A DNA stretch of 64,000 bases from Bradyrhizobium erythrophlei. Its GTDB lineage: Bacteria; Pseudomonadota; Alphaproteobacteria; Rhizobiales; Xanthobacteraceae. Under the pieces are notes generated by a model. The model worked only from the letters and a program-made list of their open reading frames with translations, had not been told where the DNA came from and searched no databases. Location of the stretch: positions 5,427,001 through 5,491,000 of the forward strand of contig NZ_LT670818.1 in NCBI RefSeq assembly GCF_900129505.1, given 5' to 3'. How positions within the stretch are numbered: the stretch's first letter is position 1; every line of letters starts with the position of its first letter. The translations under genes and the position numbers were made by a program. Below are positions 57,041 to 64,000 of the stretch, in pieces.

Positions 57041-58090
57041 ATGTCCGTCAACAACAAGCGCGTGTTCTACGTCAAATATCTTGCGAACCCGATCTATGCC
57101 GACATCCTGCGGGCGCGGCCCGACGTGCGGCTGGATCGGCTCGAGAATGAAAGCCCCGACGATATCGCAGCACCCATTCTCGCGGCGGCGCATGCCTATC
57201 AAATCGGGGCGGCGCGCGACGAACTGGCGCCGCACTTTCACGTTCATGCCGATTTGCTGCGCCGCGCACCGAACCTGTTGATCGTCTCGAGCAACGGCGC
57301 GGGCTTCGACCCGGTCGACGTCGAGGCCTGCACGGCGGCAGGCGTGCTGGTGGTCAACCAGTCTGGCGGCAATGCGCATTCGGTCGCCGAACACGCGCTC
57401 GGCATGATGCTGACGTTGTCAAAGCGCATCATCCAGTCCGACCGCGCGCTGCGGCGCCAGGCGAATGTCGACCGCAACGCCCTGATGGGGACGGAAGTGC
57501 AAGGCAAGACCATCGGCATCGTCGGGCTCGGTAATGTCGGCCGCCGCATCGCCGCGCTTTGCCGGGGCCTGCTCGGCATGAACGTGCTGGCCTATGATCC
57601 CTATCTGTCGGCGACCGAAATGGCGGAGCGCGGCGGCGAGAAGGTCACGCTGGACGATTTGCTGCGCCGTTCGGATTTTGTCTCGATCTCGTGTCCACTG
57701 ACGAAAGAAAGCCGTGGCATGATCGGCGCGCGTGAATTCGCGAGCATGCAGCCGCACGCTTTTTTCATTACCACGGCGCGCGGTTTCATCCACGACGAGG
57801 CGGCGCTGGAGGAAGCGTTGCGGGAGAAGCGCATTGCGGGGGCCGGGCTCGACGTCTGGGCCAAGGAGCCGCCGCCGCCGGACCATCCGCTGCTGCAGTT
57901 CGACAACGTGCTGGCAAGCCCGCATACGGCCGGCGTCACAAAAGAAGCGCGCGAGAACATGGGCCGGATCGCCGCCGAGCAGATGCTGGACGCGCTCGAC
58001 GGCAAGCGGGCGCCGCGCATCATCAACCCGGAGGTCTGGGGCGACTATGCGAGGCGTTTCGAGCGCACCTTCGGGTTTACGCCGGGATAA
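57041..58090 (+). CDS. D-isomer-specific 2-hydroxyacid dehydrogenase
   Basis: The 349-residue product has the D-hydroxyacid dehydrogenase fold: substrate loop IVSSNGAGFD, NAD-binding GLGNVGRRIA, active-site Arg in TTARGFIHDEAAL, Glu in WAKEPPPPDHPLL and His in ASPHTAGVT. It reduces or oxidises a 2-oxo or 2-hydroxy acid. Its place in a cluster with a 2-oxo-acid decarboxylase suggests a shared substrate. It starts 13 bases after the amidohydrolase. Confidence 0.92.
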   Translation: MSVNNKRVFYVKYLANPIYADILRARPDVRLDRLENESPDDIAAPILAAAHAYQIGAARDELAPHFHVHADLLRRAPNLLIVSSNGAGFDPVDVEACTAAGVLVVNQSGGNAHSVAEHALGMMLTLSKRIIQSDRALRRQANVDRNALMGTEVQGKTIGIVGLGNVGRRIAALCRGLLGMNVLAYDPYLSATEMAERGGEKVTLDDLLRRSDFVSISCPLTKESRGMIGAREFASMQPHAFFITTARGFIHDEAALEEALREKRIAGAGLDVWAKEPPPPDHPLLQFDNVLASPHTAGVTKEARENMGRIAAEQMLDALDGKRAPRIINPEVWGDYARRFERTFGFTPG

Positions 58091-58466
58091 CAACTGTGAC
58101 GCGTGGATGGAGGCCTGCGCGCCGATTTTTGGCGGAGAAGATTTCGACCGCCAGCGGCGCGATCACGGCAATAAATCCACTGCCAAATCGCGACCAGACG
58201 ACGCGCGCGTTGCTATTTTCGCACGCGTCTCGACACGTTCGCCCGGCAGGCCCATTTTTCCGGAAGCGCTACTTGCGCGGAGCATTGTTCCGCCGGCGCG
58301 GAAGGAACTGGCGATATGCGAAAACTCGGTTCATTGCTGCGCGCGACGCCATCCCGGCTTCGACGCCGGCTTGCCCAGATCGTCGCCATCGCGGCCGCGA
58401 GCCTGCCGGCCGCCGGCGCTTAAGGGCAATCCACACCCATCGCCGACGCCGTGACAGGCGTGCGCC
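58091..58466. other. Intergenic region between convergent genes
   Basis: No convincing coding frame is seen. Open frames here lack ribosome binding sites and are read from the tails of other frames. Composition is GC-rich with no obvious terminator or repeat. Confidence 0.5.
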
Positions 58467-59405
58467 TCACAGGCAGGATTTCGGCAGCAACATGTGGATG
58501 CCCTTGTTGCCGTCGACGAGCTGGGTCACCCGCAGATTTCCGGCAAGCGAGCACAGCATATAGGCCTGGTTGCGCGACAGGTTGGTTCGCGCACAAACAT
58601 GCTTCACCATCTCCCTGACCGCCTGCTTGGCGGCGTCGTCGAGATCTTCGTCCAGACCAATCGACATCAGATGGGTTGCGCTCTCGGCAAACGGCCAATT
58701 GAGCTCCATATCCTTGCGGACGGTGAGACGGAAGGTGCCGGTGACGCCGGTTTCCAGTGCGGTAATGCACACCTCGCCGTCGCCCTGGACGGCGTGACCA
58801 TCGCCCGCGAAGAACAATGCGCCTTCATTGAAGACCGGCAAGTAGAGGGTAGTGCCGGCCCGCAGCTCCTTGTTGTCCATGTTGCCGCCGAATGCGCGCG
58901 GCACCGGCGATCCGCAGCGTCCCCAACGTGGCGGCGGGGCCGTCGCGATGATGCCAAAGAAGGGATCGATCGGGATTTCCGTACCCCAAGGCATCACGCA
59001 GACGTTGCGTTGCCGATCAATGGCCGGATGGATCGTTTCGTAATCGGTGAACTCGTCGGGCAGCGTGCCGAGCAGCGGCAGGATGGATACGAAACCCCAA
59101 TCCTGCCGCACCTTGACGTCGAGAATATCGATCTGCAGGGCGTCACCGACATGCGCTCCCTTCACATAGACCGGTCCGGTGATGAAGTGTGGGCCCGGCC
59201 CGGGCGGCAGCGTCTCCAGCGCCTTCATGTAATCGGCGGCAACCAGGCTGAGGTCGTCCGGCAGGGTTTCCTTTCCGCCGGCCGGGAAGCTGTGCAGGGT
59301 AACGGTGTCGCCCGAGCTGACCTCGAGGATCGGCGGCGTCGAACAATCGAGGTATCCCCATACCATAGCTTCAGGCGTGCTTGGAATTTCATGACGACGC
59401 GGCAT
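58467..59405 (-). CDS. Acetamidase/formamidase family protein
   Basis: The 312-residue protein belongs to the FmdA/AmdA family, which hydrolyses formamide or acetamide to ammonia and the acid. Visible family segments are GPHFITGPVYVKGAHVGDALQI, RAFGGNMDNKELRAGTTLYLP, FFAGDGHAVQGDGEVCITALE and LVDGNKGIHMLLPKS. The product of formamide would be formate, which the local formate dehydrogenase could use. It is on the strand opposite the ABC operon. Confidence 0.9.
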   Translation of the reverse strand: MPRRHEIPSTPEAMVWGYLDCSTPPILEVSSGDTVTLHSFPAGGKETLPDDLSLVAADYMKALETLPPGPGPHFITGPVYVKGAHVGDALQIDILDVKVRQDWGFVSILPLLGTLPDEFTDYETIHPAIDRQRNVCVMPWGTEIPIDPFFGIIATAPPPRWGRCGSPVPRAFGGNMDNKELRAGTTLYLPVFNEGALFFAGDGHAVQGDGEVCITALETGVTGTFRLTVRKDMELNWPFAESATHLMSIGLDEDLDDAAKQAVREMVKHVCARTNLSRNQAYMLCSLAGNLRVTQLVDGNKGIHMLLPKSCL

Positions 59406-59632
59406 GGCAATACTCCGGAAATTTGATCAAGCAAATCAGCTCCCAATCATGCGGGCAAGGCCGGGACCATTGCGTCGCGGTTCGGACTGCCTTGCGACGA
59501 GACCTGTTTCGAAATTCTAGAGGCCGGTTCGTATTCAGGCTATCATCTCCAGTGCGTGGGTAGGCATTGGCGCATGCCGCGCCGCCAGTGGCGCGTCGCC
59601 GGTGTGTGTCGGACGTTCGAAAGGGGCACCTG

Positions 59633-60019
59633 ATGAGACGTTCCCAATTCACCGAAAGCGAAATTCTGCATCTGCTCTATGAAGCGAGCGCGGGCGTCTC
59701 GGTGGCGGAGATCTGCCGCACCGCGGGGGTGTCGCTGCGAACCTTCTATCGTTGGCGCCGGCGCTTTGGCGGTCTCAATGCGCCCGCGGTCATGCAGATG
59801 AAGGAACTGGCGGCGGAGAATGCGCGGCTGCGTGGATTGGTGAGCAACCTGTTCGAACGGTTGCGGGATCCCGGCGAAAAGGAGCTTTCGCAGGCCGCGC
59901 CCGCGGTCGCTTCGTCCGACGACAGGGAACGCAAGCAGAAGCAGGCGATCCGAAGTGCTGCGGAAAAATGCGGCGGCGCCCTGACGGGACGCTTCGCTTC
60001 GCTGCGGGTCAATCCCTGA
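59633..60019 (+). CDS. Orphan IS3-OrfA-like HTH protein
   Basis: The 128-residue product has the IS3 OrfA/transposase-8 helix-turn-helix (MRRSQFTESEILHLLYEA, then EICRTAGVSLRTFYRWRRRFGG) and a leucine-rich coiled coil (MKELAAENARLRGLVSNLFERL). No integrase-type OrfB gene or terminal inverted repeats are adjacent, and the tail (from about residue 85) is unlike transposases. It lies between the formamidase and the ABC operon and may be a domesticated DNA-binding regulator. Confidence 0.75.
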   Translation: MRRSQFTESEILHLLYEASAGVSVAEICRTAGVSLRTFYRWRRRFGGLNAPAVMQMKELAAENARLRGLVSNLFERLRDPGEKELSQAAPAVASSDDRERKQKQAIRSAAEKCGGALTGRFASLRVNP

Positions 60020-60354
60020 AGAACACGACCGCTCAGGCAATCAGCCGCTCCATGTGAAGGAGCCGGATTTCCCGCGACGGCGAGAAGCGACGTTTCTTTG
60101 GGCGGCCATAATGTCAAAAACGACATAATGATATTTGGCATGACGCGCGATTGTTCATCGAGGCGTTTCCTGAAGCATGCAAACGGCAAATTGCAGTCAC
60201 CGATTGAATTATTGTGGCAAGCCGGTGACACAATGAATTGCCTTTCGCTGCACCGAGCAATTGCTGTCGCTTCTTTCAACTTGCTGCTTGTTGAATGAGC
60301 GGACTACTCTTCCCTCCATCCGTTGCCGGGTTATCAGTGGAGGAGATAAGAATC
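60020..60354 (+). promoter_or_regulatory. Upstream region of the ABC importer operon
   Basis: No gene is supported. The stretch holds an imperfect inverted repeat CATAATGTC-N6-GACATAATG (60107-60130), one mismatch, and a GTCACCG/CGGTGAC pair (60196-60202 and 60223-60229). The region is lower in GC than its neighbours. A strong ribosome binding site GGAGGAG (60339-60345) precedes ATG 60355. Confidence 0.45.
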
Positions 60355-61389
60355 ATGACCGATCGTGTTCGCCATCGCTTCAATTCACTGACTCGCCGAA
60401 ACTTCCTGACGACAACGATGTCCATCGCGGGCGGCATCGGTGCCTCGTCACTGATCAGTTCGAGCGGCGCGCGTGCGGCGGAGCTGAAGACCGTGCGTTT
60501 CAGCGAAGCCGTGCACAATCTCGGCTACATCAATCTGTATGTCGGCATGCACGCCGGCATCTTCAAGAAGAACGGGCTCGACATGCAGGTGAGTGCCGCC
60601 GGCGGCGACACCCAGACATTCGCGGCCGTGCTCGGCGGCTCGGCGGATTTCGCCATCGGCGATGCGACGATGGCGCAAATTTCGCGCGAGAATGGCGGAC
60701 CCGGCGTCGTGGTGGGAACGGTCGTCCAGCGCGCGCATTATTTTGGCGTGTCGAAGACGCTGCAGCCGATCACCGATCCCAGGGGTTTCAAAGGACTGAA
60801 GATCGTCACGTCGCCCGAGCCGAACACCAATTACAGCGTCGCCAAGCGGCTGCTTGAAAAGGCCGGCCTCAAGGTCGGTGTCGATGCCACCATCGTTCCC
60901 GTCAATCCGGGCACCGAGATCGCCGCAATGTTGGCCGGCCAGGCCGACATTGCCATCGCCTATCAGCCGAGCGTGGCGGCGGCCGAAGCGCAGGGCGCCA
61001 TGGTCGTGTTCGATTTCTCGAGCTACATCGGCCCGTTCTGCAACACCGGGATCATGGTGCTGCCCTCGACGATCCAGAAGGATCCGGAGATGGTGCAGGC
61101 GCTCGTGACGTCGTTCGAGGAGGCCTCGCGCAAGACCTATGCGGATCCGGCTTTCTCAAAGGAGGTCGCGCGCAAGGAATTCCCGGATCTGCCGGGCGAT
61201 GTCGTCGACAAGGCGATCGATGCGGAGCTCAAGTTTCTGATTCCTGCGCAGTCGGTGGTGACCAAGGAAGATCAGTGGAAGAACCTGATGGACATGCAGA
61301 TCTATCTCGGCAATGCCAAGGGCAGCATTCCCTTCGATCAGATCATCGACAATTCATTCGCCAACAAGGCGGTTGCTAGCCTCAAATGA
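60355..61389 (+). CDS. ABC transporter substrate-binding protein (NMT1/SsuA type)
   Basis: The 344-residue protein has a twin-arginine signal (SLTRRNFLTTTMSIAGG, then AARA-like cleavage region) and the NMT1/SsuA-like fold: LGYINLYVGMHAGIFKKNG, VLGGSADFAIGDAT and KGLKIVTSPEPNTNYSVAK. Substrates of this class are nitrogen or sulfur compounds such as nitrate, taurine or thiamine precursors. The next gene ATG overlaps the stop. Amide-hydrolysing neighbours suggest a small amide, which is inference. Confidence 0.9.
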   Translation: MTDRVRHRFNSLTRRNFLTTTMSIAGGIGASSLISSSGARAAELKTVRFSEAVHNLGYINLYVGMHAGIFKKNGLDMQVSAAGGDTQTFAAVLGGSADFAIGDATMAQISRENGGPGVVVGTVVQRAHYFGVSKTLQPITDPRGFKGLKIVTSPEPNTNYSVAKRLLEKAGLKVGVDATIVPVNPGTEIAAMLAGQADIAIAYQPSVAAAEAQGAMVVFDFSSYIGPFCNTGIMVLPSTIQKDPEMVQALVTSFEEASRKTYADPAFSKEVARKEFPDLPGDVVDKAIDAELKFLIPAQSVVTKEDQWKNLMDMQIYLGNAKGSIPFDQIIDNSFANKAVASLK

Positions 61390-62216
61390 CGGGTGCCGGC
61401 GTCGTTCAGAACGCAGGGGATTCAGGGAACGTAGTCAGCGGCGCACCGGTTGCGCCGCTCGTCGTGGAGCATGTCGCCAAGAGCTATGAGGTCGGCGGCC
61501 TGATGGTGCCGGTCATCGGCGACCTCAGCCTGACCTTGCGGGAAGGCGAGATCGTCAGCATTGTCGGGCCGTCCGGCTGCGGCAAGACGACGCTGCTCAA
61601 TACCCTGTGCGGGTTGCTGACGCCGGATTCCGGGCGTATCCGCTGGCATGGCCGCGAGGTGTCCGGTCAGCCGCAGAATGTCGGCTACATGCTGCAAAAG
61701 GATTTGCTGCTGCCCTGGCGGACGGCGCTCGGCAACGCCATGCTGGGGCTCGAGATTCGCGGTGTCGCCTCGGGTGAGGCCGAGGATCGCGGCCGCGCGA
61801 TGCTCGACCAGCTCGGACTTCATGGCTTCGCCGACCACTATCCTTCCACGCTCTCGGGCGGCATGCGCCAGCGGGTGGCCCTGGCCCGCACCCTGGTCCA
61901 CGAGCCCGACGTGTTGTTGCTCGACGAGCCCTTTGCCGCCCTGGACTTCCAGAGCAAGCTTTTGATCGAGAGTGATACGGCGGCGCTGGTCCGGCAAAGC
62001 CGGCGCTCTTTGCTGCTGATTACGCATGATATCGAGGAGGCGGTATCGCTGGCCGATCGGGTCATCGTATTGTCCAAGCGGCCGACCCGTATCAAGGCCA
62101 GCTACGACATCGAGCTGGGCGCCGAGCGCACCGACATGATCGGCCTGCGCCAGAGCCAGGAATTCAGCCAATATGTCCGGCGCATCTGGGCCGACCTTGA
62201 CGTGGTCCTGCAATGA
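61386..62216 (+). CDS. ABC transporter ATP-binding protein
   Basis: The 276-residue protein carries Walker A GPSGCGKTT (61-69), the Q-loop MLQKDLLLPW, the signature LSGGMRQRVALART, Walker B VLLLDEPFAALD and the switch LLITHDIEEA. It is of the nitrate/taurine importer type. It overlaps the genes before and after by four bases each. Confidence 0.95.
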   Translation: MTGAGVVQNAGDSGNVVSGAPVAPLVVEHVAKSYEVGGLMVPVIGDLSLTLREGEIVSIVGPSGCGKTTLLNTLCGLLTPDSGRIRWHGREVSGQPQNVGYMLQKDLLLPWRTALGNAMLGLEIRGVASGEAEDRGRAMLDQLGLHGFADHYPSTLSGGMRQRVALARTLVHEPDVLLLDEPFAALDFQSKLLIESDTAALVRQSRRSLLLITHDIEEAVSLADRVIVLSKRPTRIKASYDIELGAERTDMIGLRQSQEFSQYVRRIWADLDVVLQ

Positions 62217-63064
62217 CTGCGGAAGTGGATACCGGCGTGGTCCGATCAACGACTTCATCGCAACCGGCGCTGGTCCCGGCCGCGAGCCAGCGATGGAAGA
62301 GGCTGCGCCGGACGGCGCTCGTGGTGGCAACGCAGATCGCGATCCTCGCCGTATTCCTCGCCTTCTGGGAGTACATGACGTCGCAGAGCCGCGCGGCCGC
62401 CTTCATGTTCGGATCGCCTTCGGCGATCGCAGGCTTCCTGCTGCAGATGGCGCGCGACGGCAGCCTGTGGCGCGACACCTATGTGACCGGGATCGAGACC
62501 CTGCTCGGTTTCTTCGTCGGCAATTTGTTCGGCACGGTGTTCGGCCTGTCGCTGTGGTACTCGCACTTCGTGTCCCGCGTCGTCGAACCCTTCGTGATTG
62601 CGGTCGGCTCCATCCCCATTATCGCGCTGGCGCCGATCATCATCATCTGGTTCGGCACCGGCCTGATCTCGAAGGTCGCGATGTCGACCCTCTCGGTGGT
62701 CATCGTTGCCCTCGTCACGTCCTACAAGGGCGCGGTCGGCGTCGATCCGGACCAGATCAACCTCATGCGGACGCTGGGGGCGTCGAAGTTCCAGATCTTC
62801 CGCAAGCTGGTGGTGCCGGCCTCGCTGACCGATATTTTCGCCGGGCTGAAGCTCACCGTCGGCTTCGCGCTGATCGGCGCCATCGTCGGCGAGTTCATGT
62901 CGTCGTCGGAAGGGCTCGGCCACGCCATCTTCAAGGCCGGCTCTCTCTACGTGATTCCGAAAGTATTCGCGGCACTGGTTGCCACCATCGCGCTGGCGCT
63001 GATCCTGACTTTCATCGTCGGCAAGGTCGAGCGGCTGCTGATGCCGTGGCGCCGTCATCTCTGA
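62213..63064 (+). CDS. ABC transporter permease
   Basis: The 283-residue inner-membrane permease has about six helices and a cytoplasmic EAA-like loop (LMRTLGASKFQIFRKLVVPASLTDIFAGLKL). It belongs to the binding-protein-dependent (SsuC/TauC) permease type. It completes the importer with the two genes upstream. Confidence 0.93.
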   Translation: MTAEVDTGVVRSTTSSQPALVPAASQRWKRLRRTALVVATQIAILAVFLAFWEYMTSQSRAAAFMFGSPSAIAGFLLQMARDGSLWRDTYVTGIETLLGFFVGNLFGTVFGLSLWYSHFVSRVVEPFVIAVGSIPIIALAPIIIIWFGTGLISKVAMSTLSVVIVALVTSYKGAVGVDPDQINLMRTLGASKFQIFRKLVVPASLTDIFAGLKLTVGFALIGAIVGEFMSSSEGLGHAIFKAGSLYVIPKVFAALVATIALALILTFIVGKVERLLMPWRRHL

Positions 63065-63100
63065 ATTCCTGAAACGGTCATGAATAACCCGGGAGCGAAC

Positions 63101-64000
63101 ATGTCCAAGCGCGTCAGCAAGGCCAACAACATCAAATACGCGCTGTCAGGGGACGATCGCTACATCGCCGCCGTCGATCCAGGCGAGACCTTCGTGGTGG
63201 AATGCGCGATCAACGTCAATGACGGCACCATCCGCCATCTCGGACAGCAGTTGACCGAGGCTGACGTCACCATGCCCTTCGTCAACGGGGCCACCGGACC
63301 GATCGAGGTCCGCGGCTCGAAAGCCGGTGACATGCTGAAGGTGGAAATCGTCAACATCGAGCTCGACAAGCTCGGCTTCACCGCGCTGTGGCCGGGCATC
63401 GGCATGTTTCCCGATTGGGTCCGGCGCAAGGAATTCGGCATCCAGACCCGGGTGGTCGAGGTCAAGGACGGCCGCGTGCACTGGAACGATCATCTCAAGC
63501 TGCCGGTAAAGCCGATGATCGGCGTGCTCGGCGTGGCGCCGGTTCATGGCGCGGTGCTGACCGTCGACAACGGTCCGCATGGCGGCAATCTGGACGTCCA
63601 GGAAATCACCACCGGCAACACCGTGATGTTCCGCGTCAACAAGGACGGCACGCATCTGTTCATGGGCGATTGCCATGCGATTCAGGGCGACGGCGAATGC
63701 AACGGGATGGGCGCGGTCGAGATCGCGACGACGCTGACCGTGAAGGTTTCGCTCGAGAAGGCGCCGCGGCGGTTGAATCATCCGCGCATCGAAACGCCGA
63801 CCCATATCTGCACGCTCGGCTGCGCCCGCCCGCTCGAGGACGCTATGCGCATTGCCTTCGAGGAAATGGTGTACTGGATGGAAGACGACTGGAAGATTCC
63901 GGCGCCGGAAGGATACATGCTGCTCGGTCAGATCGCCGAAGCGCGTTGCACCCAGGTGGTCAATCCGAAGTACACCTATATATGCAAGGTCGATAAGGGC
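63101..64000 (+). CDS. Acetamidase/formamidase family protein, 3' truncated by window edge
   Basis: The frame is open to the last base, so the C-terminus lies outside the window; 300 codons are present. Family segments are FVNGATGPIEVRGSKAGDMLKV, MIGVLGVAPVHG, GPHGGNLDVQEITTGNTVMF and FMGDCHAIQGDGECNGMGAVE. ATG 63101 has GGGAG six bases upstream; an in-frame ATG at 63080 is the alternative. It probably shares the ABC operon transcript, 36 bases behind the permease gene, and suggests that the imported compound is an amide. Confidence 0.92.
   Translation, partial: MSKRVSKANNIKYALSGDDRYIAAVDPGETFVVECAINVNDGTIRHLGQQLTEADVTMPFVNGATGPIEVRGSKAGDMLKVEIVNIELDKLGFTALWPGIGMFPDWVRRKEFGIQTRVVEVKDGRVHWNDHLKLPVKPMIGVLGVAPVHGAVLTVDNGPHGGNLDVQEITTGNTVMFRVNKDGTHLFMGDCHAIQGDGECNGMGAVEIATTLTVKVSLEKAPRRLNHPRIETPTHICTLGCARPLEDAMRIAFEEMVYWMEDDWKIPAPEGYMLLGQIAEARCTQVVNPKYTYICKVDKG

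Noticed and set aside
60120..60160. A sigma-54 promoter before the ABC operon (TTTGGCATGAC and following bases)
   Set aside because: The GG-N10-GC spacing does not fit.

Overview
The window reads as chromosomal DNA of a Bradyrhizobium-like alphaproteobacterium. It is GC-rich and carries cytochrome c maturation genes of the cycH/cycJ/cycL type, a DegP protease followed by a two-component pair and glnE, FeuPQ-like regulators, an IalB-family protein, an fdsGBA-fdhD-fdsD formate dehydrogenase operon, and many interspersed palindromic repeats of a type familiar from that genus. The genus is inferred from gene content and repeat style, not from a search.

Layout: 1-4.9 kb has a truncated metallophosphoesterase, small hypothetical and membrane proteins, UDP-glucose dehydrogenase, a PilZ protein, a galE remnant and a VanZ-like protein. 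5-9 kb has a two-component pair and two unknown conserved proteins. 9.4-11.7 kb is a ccm (cyc) operon that lacks ccmF at its expected place. 12-18.9 kb has DegP, a second two-component pair and glnE, with the last three genes overlapping. 19-23.2 kb is repeat-rich, lower-GC accessory DNA with small secreted or membrane proteins, an alpha/beta hydrolase and an IalB protein. 23.2-30.4 kb is the NAD-dependent formate dehydrogenase operon with a divergent LysR regulator. 30.4-34.3 kb has a large PAS sensor kinase and a cation-diffusion transporter.

35.2-40.15 kb is a lower-GC island: a Vsr-type nuclease divergent from a tightly overlapping three-gene operon. The operon encodes a C5-cytosine methyltransferase, a protein with two GHKL ATPase domains (one MORC/Hsp90-like, one histidine-kinase-like) and a receiver-domain protein with a large unknown C-terminus. 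It looks like a restriction-modification-derived, two-component-like defence system and is the strongest candidate here for an undescribed system.

40.2-44.2 kb has metabolic enzymes and a CBS protein. 44.5-53 kb is an oxalate catabolic locus: an oxalate/formate-type antiporter, frc, oxc, a GntR regulator and an acyl-CoA ligase. Five promoters in this locus share a 17-bp inverted repeat placed between -35 and -10, which implies one GntR regulon that also includes the CBS gene and a 45-residue small protein. Oxalate breakdown releases formate, which the upstream formate dehydrogenase can oxidise. 53-58 kb is a second catabolic cluster: a two-subunit TPP decarboxylase, a GntR regulator, a Bug-type binding protein, an amidohydrolase and a D-2-hydroxyacid dehydrogenase. 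58.4-64 kb has two acetamidase/formamidase genes flanking an orphan IS3-OrfA-like DNA-binding protein and an ABC importer; the last gene runs off the window. No rRNA, tRNA or CRISPR array was seen.
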